From QPIN01 sp964472945 (GTDB lineage: Bacteria > Pseudomonadota > Gammaproteobacteria > Methylococcales > Methylomonadaceae): a DNA stretch of 13,543 bases. Where the stretch lies: positions 1-13,543 of the forward strand of contig CAYYNM010000079.1 of the NCBI GenBank assembly GCA_964472945.1. The letters are read 5' to 3'. The position numbers and the translations under genes are program-made. Shown piece by piece: positions 8,385 through 13,543 of this stretch; the first letter of the stretch is position 1; every line of letters begins with the position of its first letter. The notes under the pieces are model-generated. The model had not been told where the DNA came from. It ran no database searches and saw only the letters and a list, made by a program, of their open reading frames with translations.

Positions 8385-8942
8385 TTACATTGAAAGTAAG
8401 TCAGCCTCTTTAGCTTCAAGGTACTTTTCGATTTCCTTAATGTATTTATTTGTAATCTGCTGAATCTTTTCTTCACCATCATGCGCTTCGTCTTCCGAAA
8501 CCATCTTTTCCTTTAATGCTTCTTTAATTTCAGAATTAGCATCACGACGAATATTTCTAACAGCAACACGACCTTGCTCTGCTTCATTTTTTACGACTTT
8601 AACAAGATCACGACGACGCTCTTCTGTTAATGGAGGAAGAGGAATCCGAATAGTGACACCTTGAGTCGTTGGGTTTAAACCTAGATCCGAACCCATAATC
8701 GATTTTTCTATGGCTTTCACCATATCTTTTTCCCATGGAGATACTTTTAGAGTTCGCGAATCTTCAACTGATATATTTGCTACTTGTGATAAGGGTGTTT
8801 CAGACCCATAATAAGAAACAGAAATTTGATCTAATAAACTAGGGTGAGCGCGTCCAGTTCTTATTTTTGTAAATGCTTTTTGTAGTGCTTCAACACTTTT
8901 ACCCATCCGTACAGAAGCATCTTGCTGTATATCACTAATCAT
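8385..8942 (-). CDS. frr: Ribosome recycling factor
   Basis: RRF splits post-termination ribosomes together with EF-G. The 185-residue length is the family standard. Hallmarks seen are the K-I-R-T-G-R-A-H-P segment near residue 27, the S-Y-Y-G-S-x-T-P-L-S-Q-V-A-N region near 44-57, and a highly charged helical C-terminal half with E-E-R-R-R-D-L-V-K. These fit the three-helix bundle plus small beta/alpha domain. It starts 11 bp after the pyrH stop, with a TAGGA-type ribosome site about 9 nt before the ATG, partly overlapping the pyrH end. Confidence 0.97.
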   Translation of the reverse strand: MISDIQQDASVRMGKSVEALQKAFTKIRTGRAHPSLLDQISVSYYGSETPLSQVANISVEDSRTLKVSPWEKDMVKAIEKSIMGSDLGLNPTTQGVTIRIPLPPLTEERRRDLVKVVKNEAEQGRVAVRNIRRDANSEIKEALKEKMVSEDEAHDGEEKIQQITNKYIKEIEKYLEAKEADLLSM

Positions 8943-8953
8943 ATTATTTATTC

Positions 8954-9673
8954 CTATCCTTTTTCTATTAGAGAACCTATTTCTTCACCTTGCATTAGGC
9001 GCATAATTGACCCTGGCTCAAAAATATTCATTACACGCATGGGGACATCATTTTCTCGACATAATACTAAAGCAGTAGTGTCCATAACATTAAGACGCTG
9101 ATCAAGGGCTTCGTCGTAGGTAATCCGCGAATAAAATTTAGCATCCTTATCTTTTTCAGGGTCTGCTGAGTAAACACCTTGTACTTTGGTCGCTTTAATC
9201 ATTAATTCAGCATTTATCTCTATTGCTCTTAGACTGGCTGCAGAGTCCGTAGTAAAAAATGGATTTCCAGTACCTGCTGCAAAAATAACCACTCGACCTT
9301 TTTCTAGATGTCTAACTGCTTTACGACGAATATAATCTTCACAGACTTGATTTATCTTTAACGCAGTCATCACTCTTACTTGTTGACCAAGGTGCTCAAG
9401 AGAATCTTGCATTGCCAGCGCATTAATTACGGTTGCCAACATTCCCATCTGGTCTCCTGTCACTCTATTTAGGCCTTCTGCAGCTTGCTCCGCACCTCGT
9501 AATATATTTCCACCACCAATAACCAATCCGACTTCAACGCCAGCATCACACAGTTCTTTAATTTCAGTTGCAAGCCGTTTGACAATTTTCGCATCAATAC
9601 TTCCACCTGTTTCGCTCATTAGAGCTTCACCACTTAATTTAAGTAAAATTCGTTTACATATCATTTGGGGCAT
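8954..9673 (-). CDS. pyrH: UMP kinase
   Basis: Hexameric bacterial UMP kinase of the amino-acid-kinase fold that phosphorylates UMP to UDP, the entry to all pyrimidine nucleotides. I choose the ATG at 9673 (239 residues, M-P-Q-M-I-C-K-R). It has an AGGA 9 nt upstream and gives an N-terminus of family length. The in-frame ATG at 9700 has no ribosome site and adds nine hydrophobic residues. Motifs: K-L-S-G-E-A-L at 12-18, G-G-G-N-I-L-R-G at 53-60, then the G-D-Q-M-G and T-G-N-P-F-F-T-T-D stretches. It heads the pyrH-frr-uppS-cdsA-dxr-rseP series and is separated from tsf by a terminator and a palindromic repeat. Confidence 0.95.
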   Translation of the reverse strand: MPQMICKRILLKLSGEALMSETGGSIDAKIVKRLATEIKELCDAGVEVGLVIGGGNILRGAEQAAEGLNRVTGDQMGMLATVINALAMQDSLEHLGQQVRVMTALKINQVCEDYIRRKAVRHLEKGRVVIFAAGTGNPFFTTDSAASLRAIEINAELMIKATKVQGVYSADPEKDKDAKFYSRITYDEALDQRLNVMDTTALVLCRENDVPMRVMNIFEPGSIMRLMQGEEIGSLIEKG

Positions 9674-9704
9674 GATCAAAAATCCTATAAAAATAAACAT
9701 GGTT

Positions 9705-9778
9705 ACAAACTACAGGTTGATTAAAATAATTTGTAGAACAGGTTAAGATCCGCTCTACAATCATAAGCTGTAGTTTGT
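9705..9778. repeat. Nested palindromic repeat, TTGTAG family
   Basis: The outer arms are a perfect 11-bp inverted pair, ACAAACTACAG (9705-9715) and CTGTAGTTTGT (9768-9778). Inside lies TTGTAGA (9731-9737) paired with TCTACAA (9754-9760). The right inner arm, read as TTGTAGAGCGGA, matches the start of the larger element at 11936-11997, so both belong to one repeat family. It sits between the tsf terminator and the pyrH start, inside the presumed pyrH leader. Apart from this element and the tsf terminator, nothing else could be supported in the 269-bp gap. Confidence 0.6.
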
Positions 9779-9937
9779 TAAAAGCCATGAAAATAAATTA
9801 AGTGTCATGTTAAGTTAATAGATTGCTGTCAAACCTACTTACTTGACATATTTGTTATTCCTCTGCAATGACTCCTGTCCTGCTTTAATACGTTCTATCC
9901 CTAGATTCCATGTTAAAAAAGTATTTTTGTTATCAAT

Positions 9938-9963
9938 AAAAACCCAGCCGAAGCTGGGTTTTT
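9938..9963 (-). terminator. Intrinsic terminator after tsf
   Basis: AAAAACCCAGC (9938-9948) and GCTGGGTTTTT (9953-9963) form a perfect 11-bp stem closed by a UUCG tetraloop in the minus-strand transcript, ending in a T run. It starts 6 bp beyond the tsf stop. The A/T symmetry would let it also work on the opposite strand. Confidence 0.93.
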
Positions 9964-9969
9964 ATTCAA

Positions 9970-10854
9970 TTAAGCACTTGCTTGAGCTTGAGCTCTAACT
10001 TCTTCAGCAAAATCAACTTCTTCTTTTTCAATACCTTCGCCCACTTCAAAACGAGCAAATCGAACAACTGAATTGTCTTTAGACTTAGTTAACTGTGCAA
10101 CAGTCATTTTGTCATCTTTAATAAAAGCCTGGCCTTCAAGCGTTATTTCAGCCAAGAATTTTTTAATTCTACCAACAATCATTTTTTCAACAATTTCAGG
10201 CTTTTTACCACTTTCAAGTGCTTGAGCAGTAAAAATATCTTTTTCTTTTTGGATAACATCTGCAGGAACTTGATCTTCAGATACACATGATGGGTTAACC
10301 GCAGCAATATGCATTGCAATATCTTTACCTAAATCAGCATCACTTTTTGCCAACTCGATAATCACAGCAATTTTACCACCATGCAAATAACAAGCAGTTC
10401 CACCCTCAACATTTGAATATTTTTCAAAGCGTCTGATAGAAATATTTTCCCCCACTTTAGCAACTAAAGCACGACGAGTTATTTCAATTGAGTCACCACT
10501 TGCTAAAACTATTTCGGCCAATTGCTCAGTATCTTTTATATCGTTATTTAAGACAGCTTCTGTAACCGCTGTTAAAAAGCCATTAAAATCTTCACTTTTT
10601 ACTACAAAGTCTGTTTCACTGTTAACTTCTATCATAGCAACAGTCTTACCATCTTCACTGGCTTTAATTCCAATAGCCCCTTCAGCAGCTACACGGCTAG
10701 CTTTCTTATCTGCTTTAGCAAGTCCTGATTTACGCATATTTTCAATAGCCAATTCCATATCGCCATTAGCTTCAGCCAAGTTCTTTTTACATTCCATCAT
10801 ACCAGAACCCGTTCTTTCACGAAGTTCCTTAACCATTACAGCCGTAATTTTCAT
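9970..10854 (-). CDS. tsf: Elongation factor Ts
   Basis: Nucleotide-exchange factor that strips GDP from EF-Tu. The N-terminal UBA-like domain includes L-R-E-R-T-G-S-G-M-M-E-C-K-K at residues 11-24. The EF-Tu-contacting T-D-F-V motif is at 81-84, followed by the two core subdomains. The length of 294 matches gammaproteobacterial EF-Ts. The ATG is preceded by AAGGG about 9 nt upstream. It follows rpsB with a 103-bp gap holding a terminator-like hairpin, and is itself followed by a strong intrinsic terminator. Confidence 0.97.
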   Translation of the reverse strand: MKITAVMVKELRERTGSGMMECKKNLAEANGDMELAIENMRKSGLAKADKKASRVAAEGAIGIKASEDGKTVAMIEVNSETDFVVKSEDFNGFLTAVTEAVLNNDIKDTEQLAEIVLASGDSIEITRRALVAKVGENISIRRFEKYSNVEGGTACYLHGGKIAVIIELAKSDADLGKDIAMHIAAVNPSCVSEDQVPADVIQKEKDIFTAQALESGKKPEIVEKMIVGRIKKFLAEITLEGQAFIKDDKMTVAQLTKSKDNSVVRFARFEVGEGIEKEEVDFAEEVRAQAQASA

Positions 10855-10880
10855 TCTATCTAACCCTTAAATTCTTAACT

Positions 10881-10916
10881 AAAAAAACGCCTCCAATAAT
10901 AATAAAGGAGGCGTTT
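10881..10916 (-). terminator. Intrinsic terminator or attenuator between rpsB and tsf
   Basis: On the transcribed strand AAACGCCTCC (10916-10907) pairs with GGAGGCGTTT (10894-10885) in a perfect 10-bp stem with a 12-nt AT-rich loop, followed by seven T (10887-10881). tsf has no separate strong promoter after it that I can see, so it probably terminates only part of the transcripts and sets the S2:EF-Ts ratio. Confidence 0.88.
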
Positions 10917-10957
10917 AATATGGCTACATACCTATAACCAAATTTTCACATCAGCGG

Positions 10958-11704
10958 TTAAGCTTCTTCAGTTTTAACTTCCTCAACAAAATCTTCAGAT
11001 TTTGCCGATGCTGCCAATCCCGCAGACTTTGCTTCTAGCACAGCTGCTGAAGCTGTTTGACAATATAGTTTAACTGCACGTATTGAATCATCATTACCAG
11101 GAATAACGTAGTCAATCCCTTCAGGTGAGTTGTTTGAGTCAACAATGCCTACAACAGGTATACCTAATTTTTTCGCTTCATTTACTGCATTTTTTTCATA
11201 GCCTACATCCAATACAAAGAGCACATCGGGTGTGCCACGCATATCTTTAATGCCACCAAGACTACGGTCCAGTTTTTCCATTTCGCGTTCCATGCCCAAA
11301 GCTTCTTTTTTACTGAATTTTTGGTACAGAGTCCCATCAGCTTTCATTGCTTCTAATTCTTTTAAACGATTAATTGATTTTTTAATTGTTTTAAAGTTCG
11401 TCAGCATACCACCTAACCAACGATGGTTTACATAAGGCATCCCACAACGCTGAGCTTCTTCAGCAATTGTTTTACGCGCAGATTTTTTTGTACCTACAAA
11501 TAAAATATTACCTTTATTTGCTGTCATTTGACCTAGATAATTCATCGCATCATTAAATAATGGAAGTGTTTGCTCTAAATCAATAATATAAATCTTGTTA
11601 CGCGCACCAAAAAGGTATGAAGCCATTTTGGGATTCCAGTAACGTGTTTGGTGCCCAAAGTGAACACCTGCTTCTAGCATTTGACGCATTGACACTGCTG
11701 CCAT
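10958..11704 (-). CDS. rpsB: 30S ribosomal protein S2
   Basis: S2 binds late to the 30S head-body junction and is needed for S1 docking. The 248 residues match the family. The conserved N-terminus M-R-Q-M-L-E-A-G-V-H-F-G-H-Q-T-R-Y-W-N-P is complete, as are F-V-G-T-K-K-S-A-R, R-W-L-G-G-M-L-T-N-F and P-D-V-L-F-V-L-D. The ATG at 11704 has AGGAG 6 nt upstream. It starts the conserved block with its own promoter and a structured leader, and tsf follows past an intrinsic hairpin. Confidence 0.97.
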   Translation of the reverse strand: MAAVSMRQMLEAGVHFGHQTRYWNPKMASYLFGARNKIYIIDLEQTLPLFNDAMNYLGQMTANKGNILFVGTKKSARKTIAEEAQRCGMPYVNHRWLGGMLTNFKTIKKSINRLKELEAMKADGTLYQKFSKKEALGMEREMEKLDRSLGGIKDMRGTPDVLFVLDVGYEKNAVNEAKKLGIPVVGIVDSNNSPEGIDYVIPGNDDSIRAVKLYCQTASAAVLEAKSAGLAASAKSEDFVEEVKTEEA

Positions 11705-11847
11705 TTATTTCTCCTAAGTTATTCGGTTGTTGCTTAATTAAGCGACAAACCTGGGTTTCGCCTCCACCTATCCCGCCTGGAAACCAGTTATAAAACCAGC
11801 ACCCTACCAGCCGTGTCGATAAATGTGAGTATTAATACAAAAATGAA
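11705..11847 (-). promoter_or_regulatory. rpsB 5' leader, candidate S2 autoregulatory RNA
   Basis: The predicted transcript leader of about 140 nt is rich in hairpins. CTGGTTTCCAG lies at 11787-11777. A near-perfect 22-bp palindrome at 11727-11748 is centred on GCTTAATTAAGC and ends 22 nt before the ATG, just above the ribosome site. E. coli rpsB-tsf is repressed by S2 acting on its leader, and leader structure is known to be conserved in gammaproteobacteria. Applying that here is inference from position and structure, not from a matched covariance model. Confidence 0.5.
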
Positions 11848-11853
11848 CTTACC

Positions 11854-11882
11854 TTTATACCATGTTTGCCTTTTTTCAGCAA
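11854..11882 (-). promoter_or_regulatory. rpsB promoter (sigma70-type)
   Basis: On the minus strand TTGCTG (11882-11877) and TATAAA (11859-11854) are separated by 17 bp, close to consensus. The predicted start of transcription is about 150 bp before the rpsB ATG. It is the only good promoter match in this gap. Confidence 0.75.
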
Positions 11883-11904
11883 AAATAACTTAAAACCAAG
11901 GTAA

Positions 11905-12017
11905 GATTAAAAGTGAAGTTAAAATAAATAATACCTGTAGAGCGGACTTCAGCCCGCTATATTTCAGCGAGAATTGCGGACTGAAGTCCGCTCTACATAT
12001 ATTCTTCACTTTTGATC
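11905..12017. repeat. Long inverted repeat with TGTAGAGCGGACTTCAG arms
   Basis: Inner arms at 11936-11957 and 11976-11997 match in 21 of 22 positions as an inverted pair (TGTAGAGCGGACTTCAG, then C or T, then CCGC). Outer arms GATTAAAAGTGAAG (11905-11918) and its counterpart at 12004-12017 match in 13 of 14. The result is a 113-bp symmetric element with AT-rich spacers, no ORF, and GC-rich arms. It lies between the cyclic-nucleotide-binding gene and the rpsB promoter, where it may act as a transcript-end structure, though no U-tract follows. It is related to the unit at 9731-9760. Confidence 0.75.
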
Positions 12018-12070
12018 ACACCCTTAAAACCACACATTATGTTTGTAAATTATTCTGCAGGCTTGATTTT

Positions 12071-12544
12071 TTACAAGTACTTATCAATATCATGCGCCTT
12101 TAACCCCCAAGCCATAAGCGTTTCTACTGTATGGTTGGCATTATTTAAGCGACTAATGACAATATCAAATAAAGATTTATAAAATAAATATCCTTTAACG
12201 GGGTTATCATCTAAATAAATACTTAACCTTTCTCCATCCAACTCAAGCAATGTTACATCTGTAGCCGCCATAACCGTAGCAATACGTGGTAGTACTGAAT
12301 GCAAACAACTCTCCCCGAAAACAGCACCTTGTTTTAACTTACCAACCCCGGGCTGAATTCCTTTTTCTCCACCTAACCCGACATGCCTGCTTACATTTAA
12401 CTCACCTGTTTCAACAAAAAAAAGAGAGCTTGCTAGTTCCCCTTCTTTTACCACAACGGTATTGGCAGCATAATTTTTCCGTTTCCAGCTAACTCCTTCA
12501 GAAAATTGGGGAGCCTTAATTATATCTTTTATTATATTCTTCAA
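12071..12544 (-). CDS. Stand-alone cyclic nucleotide-binding domain protein
   Basis: The 157-residue product is essentially one cNMP-binding beta-roll of the CRP/FNR and PKA-regulatory type. V-V-K-E-G-E-L-A-S-S-L-F-F-V-E-T-G-E-L at 31-49 is the usual N-terminal strand pattern. F-G-E-S at 76-79 and P-R-I-A-T-V at 86-91 correspond to the phosphate-binding cassette, with the ribose-binding Glu (78) and phosphate-binding Arg (87) both present. No helix-turn-helix follows; the C-terminus is a helical tail, so this is not a CRP-type regulator by itself. The start is TTG at 12544, supported by AAGG 7 nt upstream that overlaps the last codons of the antitoxin gene, giving 4 bp between the genes. The ligand and function are unknown. 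Confidence 0.8.
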   Translation of the reverse strand: MKNIIKDIIKAPQFSEGVSWKRKNYAANTVVVKEGELASSLFFVETGELNVSRHVGLGGEKGIQPGVGKLKQGAVFGESCLHSVLPRIATVMAATDVTLLELDGERLSIYLDDNPVKGYLFYKSLFDIVISRLNNANHTVETLMAWGLKAHDIDKYL

Positions 12545-12548
12545 AATA

Positions 12549-12836
12549 TTACCTTATATCAATATAACGACAAAAACCGTGATGCTTTAAATGGTCAGCT
12601 AGATTTTTTTTTGTTAGGCTATTATTCCATGAAATATCCACTTTTCTATGGTGTAGAACACAATCACGAAGATAGAGGTTAATAAGACTTTGATAAGGCA
12701 CACCAGATTCAGTTGCCATTTCTTTAAAATACCCAATAATATCTTCGCTTAACCTCATAGTGATAGATTTTTTTAATTTACTAGCGTATGGGTTTTTACG
12801 AGATTGTAACTTTGATAGGTCGTATTCTTTTTTCAT
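12549..12836 (-). CDS. brnA: BrnA-type antitoxin (ribbon-helix-helix)
   Basis: The 95-residue protein has the layout of antitoxins that pair with BrnT/DUF497 toxins. It has a basic N-terminal tail (K-N-P-Y-A-S-K-L-K-K), then a ribbon-helix-helix core S-I-T-M-R-L-S-E-D-I-I-G-Y-F-K-E, P-Y-Q-S-L-I-N-L-Y-L-R-D-C. In known pairs BrnA binds and neutralises BrnT and represses the operon through the RHH fold. It starts 6 bp after the brnT stop and is followed 4 bp later by the cNMP-binding gene. The frame is intact, unlike the toxin gene. Family assignment is from the residue pattern; assignment to a precise subfamily is less certain. Confidence 0.85.
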   Translation of the reverse strand: MKKEYDLSKLQSRKNPYASKLKKSITMRLSEDIIGYFKEMATESGVPYQSLINLYLRDCVLHHRKVDISWNNSLTKKNLADHLKHHGFCRYIDIR

Positions 12837-12842
12837 AATTCA

Positions 12843-13124
12843 TCACCCGTAATAAAACTTTCTTTCATTTTTTGTAGCTTTTCGAGCTGATATTATTCGA
12901 AGTACATTTCCTGATTGTTTTTCACAGTGACAAATCATGAGCATTCTGGAATTATTACTGATACCTAAAATAAGGAAACGGTCTTCTTCCAGCTCCGAAT
13001 GCCCATTATCATAAAATTGTATTGCAAATTCATCGTAAAACACAGCTGATGCCTCTTCAAAAGAAACGTCATGTTTTTCCTGGTTTTTTAAAGCTTTAAC
13101 TGTACCTCACTCAAACTTAATCAT
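12843..13124 (-). pseudogene. brnT: BrnT-type ribonuclease toxin with in-frame TGA at codon 6
   Basis: Read from the ATG at 13124, the frame gives M-I-K-F-E, a TGA (13109-13107), then G-T-V-K-A-L-K-N-Q-E-K-H-D-V-S-F-E-E-A-S and a complete DUF497/BrnT body ending R-I-I-S-A-R-K-A-T-K-N-E-R-K-F-Y-Y-G, 93 codons in all. Family members normally begin with F-E-W followed by an N-x-K-K-H-G-x-S-F-E-E-A pattern, so TGA replaces the conserved Trp by one base change (TGG to TGA). TGA is a normal stop here: dxr, cdsA and this gene itself end with it, and brnA uses TGG for Trp. The gene is therefore probably inactivated. Alternatives are rare UGA readthrough, or initiation at GTG 13043 (AGAGG 8 nt upstream), which yields 66 residues without the first beta strands. 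RelE-like mRNA cleavage is known for the family. Confidence 0.85.
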
Positions 13125-13138
13125 ACATAAATTGTATG
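13122..13138 (-). promoter_or_regulatory. Candidate BrnA operator (inverted repeat)
   Basis: CATACA (13122-13127) and TGTATG (13133-13138) form a perfect inverted repeat with a 5-nt spacer. It covers the -10 box and the brnT ATG, the expected place for autorepression by an RHH antitoxin. The assignment as operator is inference from symmetry and position. Confidence 0.55.
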
Positions 13139-13160
13139 TAATATATTAAAATATTGTCAA
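13131..13160 (-). promoter_or_regulatory. brnT-brnA promoter (sigma70-type)
   Basis: On the minus strand a perfect TTGACA (13160-13155) and TACAAT (13136-13131) are 18 bp apart. Transcription would start within a few bases of the ATG at 13124, so the message may be leaderless or nearly so, in line with the absence of a Shine-Dalgarno site before that ATG. Confidence 0.75.
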
Positions 13161-13172
13161 GATGAATTTTTG

Positions 13173-13543
13173 TTAAGTAATTAGTTTATATTCAATTTCA
13201 TAATTTTCACCATCCCATAGTATAACTTTTCCTATCCAGTCTTTTTTTATTGAAAAAGTATTTTTCAATTTACTTGCATCTTGTCCTGCTTCAACTGCTT
13301 TTTCATTATTAGTTTTTGCAATGACAACTCGAACATCTTGATTTGATTCAAAGGCTTTTTCAATTCTTACTCGAAATTCTTTATTGCCATGACCAGTCCA
13401 CCGAGATACTTTATCGCCACAACGTATTGTTCTTTCTACCGCCTTTTTAAAATAATGTTGCCATATACTTACAACTAATTCACCAGCATCATTTTCAGCA
13501 GAAACAGACCAATTGATATTCTTCAACGTTGCACCGTATGCTT
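13173..13543 (-). CDS. Unrecognised protein, 3' part of a gene cut by the window edge
   Basis: The frame is open from the window edge to a TAA at 13173, giving at least 123 residues. A TTG at 13526 could serve as a start but has no ribosome site and the frame continues upstream through A-Y-G-A-T, so the true start is probably outside. The protein is soluble-looking, mixed charged and aromatic, with W-S-V-S-A-E-N-D-A-G-E-L, then a basic middle (K-A-V-E-R-T-I-R-C-G-D-K-V-S-R-W-T-G-H-G-N-K-E-F) and a C-terminus rich in aromatic and acidic residues (K-D-W-I-G-K-V-I-L-W-D-G-E-N-Y-E-I-E-Y). No signal peptide or membrane segment is seen. I do not recognise the family. It lies upstream of the brnTA promoter on the same strand. 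Confidence 0.6.
   Translation of the reverse strand, partial: AYGATLKNINWSVSAENDAGELVVSIWQHYFKKAVERTIRCGDKVSRWTGHGNKEFRVRIEKAFESNQDVRVVIAKTNNEKAVEAGQDASKLKNTFSIKKDWIGKVILWDGENYEIEYKLIT

Noticed and set aside
9674..9700. Nine-residue extension of pyrH from the ATG at 9700
   Set aside because: No ribosome site precedes that ATG, whereas AGGA lies 9 nt before the ATG at 9673, which gives the usual N-terminus.
9827..9832. Perfect TTGACA on the minus strand as a pyrH promoter
   Set aside because: No acceptable -10 sequence lies 16-18 bp downstream, so it is not listed as a promoter.
9839..9961. Stop-free stretch of 40 codons on the minus strand between tsf and pyrH, ending A-G-Q-E-S-L-Q-R-N-N-K-Y-V-K
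   Set aside because: There is no ATG, GTG or TTG start with a ribosome site, it begins inside the tsf terminator, and such a length is expected by chance somewhere in the gaps; I do not recognise the peptide.
12843..13109. Reassignment of TGA to Trp as an explanation for the brnT interruption
   Set aside because: dxr and cdsA end in TGA, brnT itself ends in tandem TGA codons, and neighbouring genes use TGG for Trp.

Overview
The window looks like an AT-rich gammaproteobacterial chromosome. The main evidence is the block rpsB-tsf-pyrH-frr-uppS-cdsA-dxr-rseP in its conserved order, together with a CGYC-type DsbC carrying a signal peptide and an RseP with tandem PDZ-like regions. REP-like palindromes in the gaps (cores TGTAGAGCGGACTTCAG, GGGTTGGGTGAGG and ATGTAGCCTTG...ATCAAGG) have, from memory, relatives in several gammaproteobacteria, possibly including methanotrophs, but the genus cannot be settled here. 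Every gene lies on the minus strand, so transcription runs from high to low coordinates.

Right end (about 12070-13543): an accessory patch. It holds the 3' part of an unrecognised gene that runs off the window, a BrnT/BrnA-type toxin-antitoxin pair, and a stand-alone cyclic-nucleotide-binding-domain protein whose TTG start is tightly coupled to the antitoxin gene. The toxin gene has an in-frame TGA at codon 6, where BrnT proteins normally have Trp (F-E-W). A strong sigma70-like promoter with a perfect 6+5+6 inverted repeat over its -10 box and the start codon precedes it and looks like the BrnA operator.

Middle (4195-12017): the housekeeping block. rpsB has a good promoter and a structured leader of about 140 nt that may serve S2 autoregulation. 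Intrinsic terminators lie between rpsB and tsf and directly after tsf. pyrH, frr, uppS, cdsA, dxr and rseP follow with gaps of 2-11 bp or a 4-bp overlap, as one transcription unit. Together they link translation (S2, EF-Ts, ribosome recycling), UMP phosphorylation, isoprenoid and undecaprenyl-PP synthesis, CDP-diacylglycerol synthesis and envelope-stress proteolysis.

Left end (1-3766): dsbC, serS and gltX replace the bamA/skp/lpx genes usually found after rseP. The 512-bp dsbC-rseP gap is packed with inverted repeats, and one of these repeat units recurs between serS and gltX. The notable points are the interrupted brnT with its intact promoter/operator and antitoxin, its coupling to the cyclic-nucleotide-binding gene, and the palindromic repeats. 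I found no CRISPR array, tRNA, rRNA or complete insertion sequence.
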